Source: Schistocerca nitens (lineage: Eukaryota > Arthropoda > Insecta > Orthoptera > Acrididae). From it: a stretch of DNA of 64,000 nt. Shown one piece after another: positions 22,776 through 33,659 of this stretch (its first letter is position 1; each line of letters begins with the position of its first letter). Both the position numbers and the translations under genes were made by a program. Under the pieces are notes generated by a model, which saw only the letters and a list, made by a program, of their open reading frames with translations, ran no database searches and was not told the origin of the DNA. The stretch covers positions 358,651,234-358,715,233 of the forward strand of contig NC_064622.1 in assembly GCF_023898315.1 (NCBI RefSeq). Direction: 5' to 3'.

Positions 22776-24950
22776 CAATGAAGTCATGAATCATTTGACA
22801 TTCACTTACTACCGCAAATCAATTTGCTGTTGTCATTTCTTTGCGTAAATACCCGGGATGTGATGTGGTGGTGACTGATAATAATTCGTGCCTCCAAATG
22901 TGGCTCATTTTACATTATGTTATGTCCTTTTGTTGCTCATAGCTTTAATACAAAGTACTCTTATTCTCTAAAGGAGTGTGAATCCTATTTGAAAATTTTC
23001 TGCAGCAGTTTGTGGAGATCGGCCTTCACTAAACACCAATATTTGTTTTAAAGGTTTGTACGTACGTCACAGCAATTTCACCCTCTACAGTGCTGTTTTA
23101 GTGCTTATGAGGCATCATGTATTACCTGCCCTCAGATATTTTGACACTATTGTAACTCCATGCTTGAGCAAGTCTGATTGACGTTGTATACCCATCATAC
23201 ACAAAATGCACATTGCAATCAGTAGTCCAAGATACTGTGCTACGAGGGATAGTGGATTTTTTTTTTTTAATCGTGAATATATTACCATCAGCCAACGCAA
23301 TTTCCTGTTGGATAAAGGCCTCCCATTCCATATTTGGCTGTATGCATCCATGTTGCTCCTTCATGTTTTCTGATGTCAGCTACGCAGTTTCCAGTATGTT
23401 ATCGTCTTTGTCTATTGGTATGAGCCAGCTACATCCATTCACAGTTACAATCATGCCCACTTCTAGTTCATAGTCATTATAGTTTTAAAATGACGGCCGG
23501 GTGTATTTGTATTTAGACCCACGCCCTCTGTCCCCATGCGCACTGACAAGTTTCTGAATTGTTTCACTGAAAGTGTTTTTTTCATTAACATTATAAGCCA
23601 AAATGTTCGATACCAGGCATTGGCTTTGGCGTGTGATATCATCAAAATAGCAGTCAGTCATCTCATCTCTACATTCAGTATGGTGGGTATTCATGCAATG
23701 ATAACAAACACATAGCAGTAATAATGTCGTATAAAATAATATATTTAAAATCACCAAAAAATTAATATTGAATTAATGGATTACTCGTGTGAGAATCTGT
23801 GGTTTTGCTCTTAGCCAAACCTAACAAAAGATTTCCCCACCCCTAACACACCAATCAAATCCAAAAATTAAAAACCCACAAATCCCATACTGCATAAATC
23901 CCCCACAAACATCACAAAATTATTTTCATCTTCAGCTAAGTCGTCACCATGGTACCTTCTGGCAAAGAAACACCAGTTTTCACTAAAATACAACTATTGG
24001 CATCAATAAATCTGCTTGACCTGTGTTGATAAACAGCTAATGACAAAACGGTGACTTCAGTAAAAATAGATAAACATATGAAACTAATCACATGCTGGTT
24101 GAAAATTTCATGCAACCGATACAGGCACAATGAAGTCCATGATACCCACCAAAGATGAATCTCTGATATCAGAAAAATAACAAGTCAGTTAGAAAATATA
24201 AAGAATGTAATTGTATCCTTTTACCTACATAGCTAACGTCTACTCAGTAATGTCCATCAACCACCAATAGACAATGTTTAAAAAAAAAGATACAAGTTTC
24301 TCCTCTCTGTCACCTATACTTAATTCCTAGAATACACTTCTCTGCAAAAAGAAAACTTATCAGTAACAGAATGTTTGCTAATGCTCATCTTATGGTTATA
24401 AAGTCACTGACAGATTTATTTAAATGAAGTAAATTATCGATTACCAGGCTAGATTTGTCAAACTATGTTCTGCACCAGATGGACTCCCAACACTGTCCCC
24501 ACAGCATCACCATATGAAACCATAACTAGTGCTTGCAGAGCAACCTTTACCATTTTCATTCACTTTTGACTGTGGGGACCGTTAATATATCTGTCAAAAT
24601 AGTATATTTTTTGCAGATAACCAATGCCTTATGGTACATCAACTGTCACTAGGTTCGTCACATGACTATCACAACTGAATGTCAGGTATGTGGCGTCTTA
24701 CTCCACAGATCAACTTTCAACAAATAATATTCCTGAAATTGAAATTCGACATCTGAGTGCCTCTACTAATAACATACCTGCTGCAAAGTGCTCTCTCTTT
24801 CATACTCTACTTTTCAAATATACTGCCCATACGTGTTCTGTAATGCATAGATATGGTAAATTTTCCATTGGAACTTAGTTTTTACAAATTTGAATATTTG
24901 TAGTTTACCAAAAGCATTCTATGCAGTTTTGCTGTTCTGTTTTTCTTGCT
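22776..24950. other. Proximal sec63 intron 1, nothing recognised
   Basis: AT-rich, with a T run at about 23256-23268. A few short frames (for example 23115-23473) might be old retrotransposon debris, but I could not match them to a domain. Confidence 0.4.
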
Positions 24951-25320
24951 ACCCAAAATACAAAACAATCATGAACTGGTTCTGTGACGTCATTATTAAT
25001 TAGTACTCTTTTCATTTTGTTATGTTGGTTGTACATTATATTAATCTTGATGTAATTTGTTTTCAAGTCCACTTTCAAACTTCCTCAATTAAGTTACAGC
25101 TTCATTTGTGATTCAAGATTGTCTGCAGTAGAGACAAAGAGTGCAGTGTCATCAGTAAAATGAAGGTGTTTCAGATATATTCCTGTTTACTTTTTTGAGT
25201 TGTAAGGATTGGAAAACTTTCTCTAGGACTGCTGACAATAATTTTACTGGCATACACCCCTTGCTTAACCCATTTCAATTTCTGTCCCTACCACTGTACC
25301 CTGCATTCAGCTGTAAAATA

Positions 25321-26742
25321 CACTCCTGGAAATGGAAAAAAGAACACATTGACACCGGTGTGTCAGACCCACCATACTTGCTCCGGACACTGCGAGAGGG
25401 CTGTACAAGCAATGATCAAACGCACGGCACAGCGGACACACCAGGAACCGCGGTGTTGGCCGTCGAATGGCGCTAGCTGCGCAGCATTTGTGCACCGCCG
25501 CCGTCAGTGTCAGCCAGTTTGCCGTGGCATACGGAGCTCCATCACAGTCTTTAACACTGGTAGCATGCCGCGACAGCGTGGACGTGAACCGTATGTGCAG
25601 TTGACGGACTTTGAGCGAGGGCGTATAGTGGGCATGCGGGAGGCCGGGTGGACGTACCGCCGAATTGCTCAACACGTGGGGCGTGAGGTCTCCACAGTAC
25701 ATCGATGTTGTCGCCAGTGGTCGGCGGAAGGTGCACGTGCCCGTCGACCTGGGACTGGACCGCAGCGACGCACGGATGCACGCCAAGACCGTAGGATCCT
25801 ACGCAGTGCCGTAGGGGACCGCACCGCCACTTCCCAGCAAATTAGGGACACTGTTGCTCCTGGGGTATCGGCGAGGACCATTCGCAACCGTCTCCATGAA
25901 GCTGGGCTACGGTCCCGCACACCGTTAGGCCGTCTTCCGCTCACGCCCCAACATCGTGCAGCCCGCCTCCAGTGGTGTCGCGACAGGCGTGAATGGAGGG
26001 ACGAATGGAGACGTGTCGTCTTCAGCGATGAGAGTCGCTTCTGCCTTGGTGCCAATGATGGTCGTATGCGTGTTTGGCACCGTGTAGGTGAGCGCCACAA
26101 TCAGGACTGCATACGACCGAGGCACACAGGGCCAACACCCGGCATCATGGTGTGGGGAGCGATCTCTTACACTGGCCGTACACCACTGGTGATCGTCGAG
26201 GGGACACTGAATAGTGCACGGTACATCCAAACCGTCATCGAACCCATCGTTCTACCATTCCTAGACCGGCAAGGGAACTTGCTGTTCCAACAGGACAATG
26301 CACGTCCGCATGTATCCCGTGCCACCCAACGTGCTCTAGAAGGTGTAAGTCAACTACCCTGGCCAGCAAGATCTCCGGATCTGTCCCCCATTGAGCATGT
26401 TTGGGACTGGATGAAGCGTCGTCTCACGCGGTCTGCACGTCCAGCACGAACGCTGGTCCAACTGAGGCGCCAGGTGGAAATGGCATGGCAAGCCGTTCCA
26501 CAGGACTACATCCAGCATCTCTACGATCGTCTCCATGGGAGAATAGCAGCCTGCATTGCTGCGAAAGGTGGATATACACTGTACTAGTGCCGACATTGTG
26601 CATGCTCTGTTGCCTGTGTCTATGTGCCTGTGGTTCTGTCAGTGTGATCATGTGATGTATCTGACCCCAGGAATGTGTCAATAAAGTTTCCCCTTCCTGG
26701 GACAATGAATTCACGGTGTTCTTATTTCAATTTCCAGGAGTG
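25321..26742 (+). mobile_element. Full-length young Tc1-type DNA transposon, DD32E spacing
   Basis: The 1422-bp element is flanked by TA dinucleotides (25319-25320 and 26743-26744), the target duplication of the Tc1/mariner superfamily. Terminal inverted repeats are about 27 bp and imperfect: the left starts CACTCCTGGAAATGGAAA, and the right, read inward, starts CACTCCTGGAAATTGAAA. It encodes one intact transposase, and an AATAAA signal lies at 26680-26685 near the 3' end. High GC compared with the surrounding intron and intact coding indicate recent arrival. A second, rearranged copy is at 42418-43587. Confidence 0.92.
25565..26587 (+). CDS. Tc1-type transposase (intact, 340 residues)
   Basis: Catalyses cut-and-paste transposition. 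The start at 25565 (MPRQRGREPYVQLTDFERG) gives 340 residues, the usual Tc1 length. The frame is open upstream to 25349, but that stretch (rich in Cys/Arg) looks like terminal-repeat translation. Domains: two N-terminal helix-turn-helix units (about residues 12-110: LTDFERGRIVGMREAGWTYR, then SARTIRNRLHEAGLRSRTP) with a GTGPQRRT link resembling the GRPR AT-hook; then the RNase H-fold catalytic core with FSDESRF (first Asp), FQQDNARPH (second Asp) and SPDLSPIEHVWD (Glu). I count 32 residues between the second Asp and the Glu, against 34 in canonical Tc1. All catalytic residues are present, so it may be active. Confidence 0.92.
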   Translation: MPRQRGREPYVQLTDFERGRIVGMREAGWTYRRIAQHVGREVSTVHRCCRQWSAEGARARRPGTGPQRRTDARQDRRILRSAVGDRTATSQQIRDTVAPGVSARTIRNRLHEAGLRSRTPLGRLPLTPQHRAARLQWCRDRREWRDEWRRVVFSDESRFCLGANDGRMRVWHRVGERHNQDCIRPRHTGPTPGIMVWGAISYTGRTPLVIVEGTLNSARYIQTVIEPIVLPFLDRQGNLLFQQDNARPHVSRATQRALEGVSQLPWPARSPDLSPIEHVWDWMKRRLTRSARPARTLVQLRRQVEMAWQAVPQDYIQHLYDRLHGRIAACIAAKGGYTLY

Positions 26743-27260
26743 TATGTGGCAGAGAGTACTTCCAGCTGTTACTAGGGCTTCTTCCTATTCCATTCATGTA
26801 TAGAGCTTGGGAAAGATGTACATTTTCATTAGTCTAATCAGAAAGTATTCCAAGATTTTATGTCAATTATATTTTAAGGATATTGGTCGATAATTTCGTG
26901 AATCACTTGTACTGCCCTTCTGGTAGACAGGTTTGTTCTTCAAACTACTTTGCGTGTTTTTTTGTTAGAGGAGGTTCAGTATATTACAGTTAAAAGTGGG
27001 TCTAACTCACCACAAATTTGGTATAGAATCTGATAGATATTCCATAAGACCCTGAACTTTCTTCAGTTTTAGTGATTTCAGTTATTTCTCAACACCACTG
27101 ACACTAATAACAGTATCACTCATTTTTGCAGTGAGTTATAAAGTAACATTTGAAAATGGAGCTCAGCCTTTCTGCTTTTGCGTTGCTATCCTCCCTTGCA
27201 ATTCCTGTCATTTCCTCAAGTCTATGGACATTAAAATTTTGACACCATTATTGGCCATTA

Positions 27261-28197
27261 TACAGACTAGGACTTAGGCCTATTTGGATTTCCTTAGAGA
27301 TACGTTGAAGGCTTGACAGCCAAATGCATTTCATTCAGCATCCCTCTGTCTATAACACTACATTTTGTTTTGTGCATGTTATGCAGTAGTATTTGTTTCT
27401 TTAAAACTGTGTGGCATGACTCTCCAGTCATGACTGGTTCTAACAAACAATCTTACATGCAGCTTCACTTTCTATCTTGTTACATTTGAGTTTCTTATCT
27501 CCTGTGACAAATACACCACTTCCATTTCCTCTTAGTTTATCCATTTACTGTTAAATTTTCCCTAAAACTCTTACTGCTATGAATTTCATGTTTTAACCAG
27601 CTTTTTGTATCTTGGTACTTTGTGATATCCACTACTTTTTTAGGAACACTACAAAGTTTGACACTTTGTTGTGAATGATTCTGTGGTTAATCACAAGGGT
27701 GTTAATGCTCTCAGTTGTTGAGGGGCATTTCTTTGGATCTTACACTGCTACTTCAGGGTCTTGTTACCTGGACTGGATAGTGTGTCACATGATCTACAGA
27801 AAAAAAACTCCTATGTGCACCCCTCACAGCACCTGGATAGCAGGCTTTGATGATTAATGCATACCTACCCCTTTAGGGAGGCCCTACAGTTCTTTACCCT
27901 ATGACTCAACTCTATAATATTGCAATCTAGTCTCATAACTTCATGTCTTTCATCCCACTCAAAACAAGGAGGCTCTATTAGGTCAGGAACAATGTTGCAG
28001 ATTATGAGGTTTGTTGGAACACTGCGAGCAATGCTGGTCTTTTCAATCTCCTCTGTCAGTAATTGGAATGATACATGTATGACCTCATCACTTAGATGAC
28101 AGGCATCATGTGTTGCTCTGTGTGCCACATTTTGCAGTTAGTTAAACCTAGTTCCCTTAACAGTTACCAAAACAGCCTCATCAACATGTTGGTGCCA
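27261..28197. other. Intronic sequence, nothing recognised
   Basis: No clear domain. A 10-bp TTATTCTCAG at the right end (28198-28207) matches the sequence on the other side of the Merlin element. Confidence 0.4.
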
Positions 28198-28650
28198 TTA
28201 TTCTCAGGTCAAGCGTCCGATTCCACCCGTCGTCTTTGACCCGTCACATAAGGCTGTTGTGGTGTGTGACGTTACGACGGCATGGAGTTTAGTTTGTGAG
28301 AGTGGTGGGTTTGTAGGTGTCATTTTGATGTGATCAGTGGTGCTCTATGGTGGTGTGTTTATGTGTTGTATGTTAGGTGATGTTTTTGGTTTAGTTTGCT
28401 TGTGTGGCGTGTTTATGGGTAGCGTATTGTTGCAGTCGGTGGTTCTCTCTGCTGGTGTGTTTATGGGTAGCGTGTTATGTGGCATATGGGGTTCATTCGT
28501 GTGGTAGCATTGCACGTAGGCCTATGTAGTATTGGAGGTGAGTGTGTTTTCAGCGGAATATTTTTCAGTGAGTTAACGATTTTGGTTTCGTTATGTTGAC
28601 GTTATTGTAATTTTTTTCTGTTCGTTGTGTGTGAATTTTGGTAAATTGCT

Positions 28651-29380
28651 TTGTCTATGGCAGGTATGGATATGACTGACAAGGTCAACAGTTTTCGGTT
28701 TTTGGTGATGATGGGGGACAGTGCGTTGTCTCTAATAAAATTTCTTCAGCTATTCGGCCTGTTGCCTGAAGTCATGAAGTGTTCAGTATGTCGTGAAGAA
28801 ATGAGGCTTACTGAAGTTCCGGCATCTCGGACCAGGGGCAGCTGTATGTAGAGATGTCTTAAGGATAACTTACAGCACTTGATTAGGCGAGGATCCTGGT
28901 TTGAGAAGTCTAGGTTGGGCATGCGAGAAATTGTGTTAATGATGCATCATGTTTCTTATAAATCCTCTCACAATATCTGTACGCATGAGGTGGGTGTGAA
29001 TGACAGAACAGTGCTTGATTGGTATTCTTATTGTCGTGAGGTATGTTCTGAATATATTAAGTACAGGGGTAGGTTGGGTGGGCCTGGTGTTGTGGAGATT
29101 GATGAGTCGTAGTTTGGGAAGAGAAAGAATGAGAGGTGTAAGTCTTTGGTTGGTTTATGGGTGGGGGGTTCAGAATGTGTATGTAGGGTTCTGGAGGGCC
29201 GGACAGAAAGGTAATTAGTGAGATTGATTGAACATTTTATTGAAGAGGGTACCACTATAGTCTCAGATCCGTTTTCATCTTATAGGGGGTTGGGTCAGCA
29301 GGGGTACAATCTTTTAGTAGTGAACCACAGTGTTGAGTTTAAAAATTATGATACGGGGACCTGTACGAATGTTTTTGTTT
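28651..29380 (+). pseudogene. Merlin (ISXO2-like) transposase, broken
   Basis: Translation gives a CxxC zinc-binding start (GLLPEVMKCSVCREEMRL), a FEKSRLGMREIVL helix, NDRTVLDWYSYCREVC, then the catalytic block GGPGVVEIDES-stop-FGKRKNERC with the first Asp, a GTTIVSDPFSSYRGL block with the second Asp, and VNHSVEFKNYDTGTCTN. In-frame stops occur after GSCM, after IDES and before LVRLIEHF. The protein is lost after the GT tract, where a TxxIES-type motif would be expected. Inactive copy. Confidence 0.75.
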
Positions 29381-29394
29381 GTACATGCACGCAC

Positions 29395-29400
<6 letters not shown>

Positions 29401-29444
<44 letters not shown>
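29401..29444. repeat. (GT)n microsatellite
   Basis: 22 GT units inside the Merlin element, immediately after its VNHSVEF motif. Confidence 0.95.
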
Positions 29445-29447
<3 letters not shown>

Positions 29448-29495
29448 TGGTGTCTGACCTTGATGGCTGCGCCGGAGCTTTTTAGTGGTAAGTTG

Positions 29496-29525
29496 ACTTT
29501 TTTTATTTATTTATTTATTTATTTA
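29496..29525. repeat. (TTTA)n microsatellite
   Basis: Short run of TTTA units inside the Merlin element, downstream of its coding remnant. Confidence 0.8.
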
Positions 29526-30580
29526 AATGGTTGGTGGGGTGTTTGTGAGTTGTTTGCTTGTTATATTGGTGATTTGCTTTGCTGTTTACATGTATTACTT
29601 TAGAGAAGTGTTTGATTGCACGGTGTGGATGTGGCTGTGGCTGGTTTTGTATCGTTAGTTGCTGTTGACCTATATAGGTTGAGGGAAGTGTTTGATTCCA
29701 ATTTTGATTTCCTAGGTGTTTTCTTTTGTGGTAGGATTAAGTGTGGTGGTGGTGAAAATTTTGAGATTTATAGTGTGGTGTCGGTTGTTTCTGTTGTCCT
29801 ATATAGGTCAAGCGAAGTGATTGATTCCAGTGGATTTTGTGTGTAGTGGAATTTGGGAAGGTTGTGGGGTCTTGTTATTTTAGTGTTTTTTGTCATTTGG
29901 TGTAGTGGTGTGTGTTTATATTTAGTTTGACCCCATCCAAAACCCCCAATTTCCCCTGCTTGTCCTGTTAGTTTCATTATATTTTTGGAGGAATATCTGT
30001 TTGGTGGTTTTTCGATCTATTTTCGTGTTTGTTGTCATGTTTACGTGATGACGTCGTAGGAGCGGTATGGGAGTTGTTGTTAACGGTCTTTTCTGCCATA
30101 TTGGTGATGTCATTGGTCAAAGCAGAGGGGTGCAATCGGACACTTCCGCTATCCCTTATTCTCAGTGTGTTTGAGCTGCCAATACGTAATAGATCCATCC
30201 CCTTTTGCATTTGCCTCTGTTTTGACACTGGACACAGCATGTTTCCCAACAACTGAAGTGAATCTCACTGGATCAACTTCAGTTTCAGTGGAAGATGGCA
30301 GCTTGAGCTTTTTGGTAAGGGGTATACATATAACAGACTTGAGCTGTACTTGGTCCCCATCTCCCCTCTACATGATACCTTGCCTTACCACTGCCACGCC
30401 ACCCAAGTAGGGTGTCCATTTCATTTTCATTGATAAAGGGGACATTTAAAATAAATTAGAGAAAAACCTGGGACAATGAAGAAAAAAACGGGACATAAAT
30501 ATTGTATTGACTAAATTTAATACACATACAAGTTTACCTTTACAACGTGCACTCAGATGATCCCAAATCACTTTTTACAA

Positions 30581-30847
30581 TTATTCTGCCACACTATCAC
30601 CGTACTTTTCACTTTTATGTACTTTATCAAGAAGTGCATTTTCGTTTGAAATTGTATCATAAAAGTCAGTAAACGATACACCATTAAAGTGTGTTTTGAC
30701 AATGAGCAAGGCCCTCACTGTTTCAACTTTCATTCTGTTTTTTTCATCTGACCACAAAGAGTTCACTAAAGAAAACACACATTCCACAGCAGCATTTGAC
30801 CCAGGAATTGCCAGACAAAACTCCACCAAATGAATAATGTTTCTCAT
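30581..30847 (-). pseudogene. hAT transposase C-terminal dimerisation segment
   Basis: Carries IPGSNAAVECVFSLVNSLWS, then NRMKVETVRALLIVKTHFNG, the classic hAT C-terminal block. It is separated from the core by a frame break near 30850-30950. Confidence 0.85.
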
Positions 30848-30953
30848 GTTAATGTTATTACTTTTGAAATAAGCAAATATTTTACACCACGTTGCACTAA
30901 CACTTTCTTTGTCTCCTTCTTCACTTTTTATGAAGTTCTGTGCACATGAAAAT

Positions 30954-31904
30954 TCATCGAACTACTTCGTCTTCATCAACAGGAAAATTTGGTACAATAC
31001 TTTTAACAAAAACACAACAGTTCTGAATATCCTTCCACTGTAGCTGCTCCTTTTCAATATTAACGCAGTCAAATGCTTTAAAAGGTGTGAGAAATTGTAA
31101 ACACCATTCTTTAATATACTCAATGCAAGAGTCATAGAAGATGTCAGCATAAATATGAAATTGTTGTACAGTAATTTCACCCTCTTCTTCCAGCCTTCTT
31201 AGAGTCTTACGTACAAAGGATGTGAGAAATCTTTCAGATTTTCTACACTGTAATTTGCCCAATAATTTGTTTATTTCTTGATAAACTTCCACTATTGTGA
31301 TTTCTTGTTTCTCAATACATTTAATTGTTGTGGAATAAGGTTTTAGCTGGCTAACAAGAAAATGTAGAACAATGGACACAGGGTTATCAAAGAATTGTTT
31401 AAGGATAAAAGGACACTTATCAAGGGAAATGAAATATGATTTCAAAGCAGGAAATATCTCTACAATTCTTTCCAACACTGGCAGCAGAAATAGCCACCTT
31501 GTCTTGCTGTGCACAAGTACAGTCTTGTATTCAGTTACAGTAAACTTACAGAATGACTTCAGAGATTCAACCTTTACTGTATATATGTGGAAATGCTGGT
31601 AGATTTTGTTTACAATTAATTGACAGTCGATGGGTAGGCAATCTGAGCCAGTTTGTAAGGATTTGTGCACCACATGTGCTGGACAGCCAACACCTACTAT
31701 ACTATTCACTGTGTTCCGTTGCAGTTTATAGAACAAATTGTTTTTCCCTTTCCTCTGCATACCACCAAAATTGGTGTTAGTGTTGTCTGCAGAAACTGCA
31801 ATCACCTTTCCCTCAAGATCATATTTCTTTAAAACCTCCAGCACATAATTCTGAAGTAAATCTGAAGTTTCTCCAGCTAAATTAACCAGTTCGAGCACTT
31901 TCAC
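30954..31904 (-). pseudogene. hAT transposase catalytic core, 316-residue open segment
   Basis: Encodes VIAVSADNTNTNFGG, which carries the second catalytic Asp, followed by GVGCPAHVVHKSLQ (CxxH motif) and a long helical insertion domain. Upstream, past a stop, FISVMIDTSNH would carry the first Asp. Downstream, in the separate frame 30847-30581, LAIPGSNAAVECVFSLVNS carries the catalytic Glu and the dimerisation region. All catalytic positions survive, but the frame is broken at least twice. Confidence 0.85.
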
Positions 31905-32252
31905 CGTGATGCCATTTTCAGGGTGAAAATACCTGACAAGAGAGGAACCAACTTCAAATCCAGATGATTCGATGTATCAATCATTACAGAAATGAATCAA
32001 GCACTTTTCAGTTCATTTAAAACCTGCTGAGGTGCATACGGTGCAATAACATTTGAAGTGATTGCATTACAGTTTGTGTGTCCACATGTGAATTTAGGAT
32101 TGAAAAGTTTTTTTAACAACTGCTGTAGTACAGTCCATTGACTTAAAGCTATGGTTATGCATTGCACTGTGGTATGGAAACGTAGCTTCTTGTGCTACCA
32201 ATTGGCTATCCATTTCTGTTACTGATTTTAAGTTTACATAGTAGTCACTCAC

Positions 32253-32450
32253 TCATTTATTTGCTCTTTTCGTTTGATCACTCATGCGATGTTTCTTCGT
32301 CTTAATGTGATTCACAATGTCAGACCTTCCACCATGACCAATAGCAAATTTTGATCTGCACAATGTACATTCTACAGTTTCTCTACTACCAGTGATAAAA
32401 GGAAACTCGCTTTTTATATTGCTGTTAAAATTACACTTTCGTTTTGGCAT
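32253..32450 (-). pseudogene. hAT transposase BED zinc-finger segment
   Basis: Encodes MPKRKCNFNSNIKSEFP then VECTLCRSKFAIGHGGRSDI and NHIKTKKHR, a BED-type zinc finger (Cys-x2-Cys with His-x5-His) at the N-terminus of a hAT transposase. It ends at a stop soon after, and the downstream frame continues in the 31904-30954 segment after about 350 bp of broken sequence. Confidence 0.8.
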
Positions 32451-33028
32451 AATGAAACAGTGATTGCACAGTGCAAAACATTAACAGTGTGATGACGAAA
32501 GCCAGAGAGCAAGTATCAGTGGTATAGAGTATCTCTGGACAGAAAGGACACATTCAGTGGATCGATTTAGAAGAGAAAAATCTTCGTTGTTATTCGTAAC
32601 CTAAAGTGCGTTTAAAATTACTTGCGATTTTTGACAGTTCGGTACATGGCTCTGAGTGCTATGGGACTTATACATGTTTAGAGTATGCTGAAAGTCATCA
32701 CACACTTCCTAGCGTAAATAATTGCGCAGTTAATAGCAAGTCAAACTACCAGTAGCGTAAAATACTGTAGCCAAGCGGAATCATAAAAAAACGGGACATA
32801 TGAGCGTCCCCAAAAAAACTTTCGGGACAGCGGGACATTTTGGTAAAAAACAGGACTGTCCCTGGAAAAATGGGAGGAATGGACACCCTACACCCAAGTC
32901 AAGTGTGCAAGTAATGATAGACACAGTACTTCATGTAGAAGAGACAGAATCCACCAGAGAGGATAGTACGTGAGGTACCTGTGGTACCTCTGCTACTTGA
33001 CTCTCGGTAGTCCTCCCAGTACACCCAT

Positions 33029-33654
33029 TCACAATTGCTTGATGGTAGTCAGGATGATTTTGAGCTGCTTACAAACGCCAACTATCTCTACCTGTGCTTG
33101 AGAACAGCATTCACAGTAAGCGGCATTGTGGTTAGTGCAATGTTTTACAGGAGACTGTCCTCGATTTAGCAAATAAAAATACAAATTTATTAACATGTGG
33201 TGTACTGTCACAGGAATGTAACATGCACTGCAGGCTGTTGGGCTCTTTAACTGGAGGAGAAATCCATGTATCAGGGAAGTTTGTCCAATATGGAGGCATG
33301 TTAATATCACTTCATTCCATCTCTGTGACTGGAAGGATGTGTCCCACAGTTAGATTGTTCATTTCACTAACCATAGTTTATCTGCCGCTTCCACCGACAC
33401 TTTCTGTCTGTGATGCAGGATCCATTTTTTTTTTTTTTTTTTGCTAGGAAAGGTTGTAAAGGGGCATTATGTTGAGTAACTATGAAAACTGCACAAGTGT
33501 CCTTGGCTGCTGCATATGCCTGAATTGCCACATGTCCTACCACCCAGCGGAATGCTACCTCATGGAGGATGTGCTGGGATTGCTCTCTCTTCTTGATATG
33601 TACATTGCATAGTTTGCAGCGGAATCGTATAAAAAGGGGAATTTCATATCTCAA
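33029..33654 (-). pseudogene. I-like non-LTR remnant (RNase H end and zinc-binding tail)
   Basis: The minus strand gives VAFRWVVGHVAIQAYAAAKD, matching the end of an RNase H domain in I-type retrotransposons (consensus WVPGHVGI). A later frame gives TCLHIGQTSLIHGFLL then ACSACYIPVTVHHMLI, matching the conserved LTRLRIGHT...CxxC...VHHIL tail. A poly-T/poly-A stretch at 33425-33442 interrupts it. The hAT at 30408-32890 lies directly downstream and may have inserted in the same remnant. Confidence 0.65.
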
Positions 33655-33659
33655 AAAGT

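Larger units (their letters stand above)
24960..27260 (-). mobile_element. Degenerate non-LTR retrotransposon remnant split by a Tc1 insertion
   Basis: Read on the minus strand, 27260-26745 carries RNYRPISLKYN-like RT sequence (consensus NYRPISLL) and 25318-24960 carries LHFTDDTALFVSTADNLE-like sequence (consensus RFADD region). Both are in the expected order and are separated exactly by the Tc1 at 25321-26742. Stops and frame shifts are frequent, so this is an old copy that served as a landing site. Confidence 0.6.
28208..30155 (+). mobile_element. Merlin superfamily DNA transposon (degenerate)
   Basis: The coding region matches the ISXO2/IS1595-type transposase that defines Merlin elements. 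Both flanks carry TTATTCTCAG (28198-28207 and 30156-30165); Merlin duplications are usually 8-9 bp, so one base may be coincidence. Near both ends is an inverted repeat: left GTCCGATTCCACCC then CTTTGACC (28215-28243), right inverted GTCCGATTGCACCC then CTTTGACC (about 30141-30113). The left terminus seems about 7 bp shorter than the right. Internal noise includes a GT microsatellite at 29401-29444. Confidence 0.72.
30408..32890 (-). mobile_element. hAT DNA transposon with 8-bp target duplication
   Basis: The 2483-bp element is flanked by perfect 8-bp repeats CACCCAAG (30400-30407 and 32891-32898), the length expected for hAT. The terminal inverted repeat is TAGGGTGTCCATT at 30408-30420, mirrored as AATGGACACCCTA at 32878-32890. 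It encodes on the minus strand a BED zinc finger, an RNase H-like core and a hAT dimerisation C-terminus. Only a few frame lesions are visible, so inactivation is recent. Confidence 0.9.

Noticed and set aside
25349-25564. Upstream N-terminal extension of the Tc1 transposase
   Set aside because: Translates the terminal region (Cys/His/Arg-rich, no homology). The family start MPRQRGREP at 25565 gives the usual length.
25669-26230. Antisense frames of 100-159 residues opposite the Tc1 transposase
   Set aside because: Shadow frames caused by GC-rich codon use in the transposase; the sense strand has clear DDE homology.
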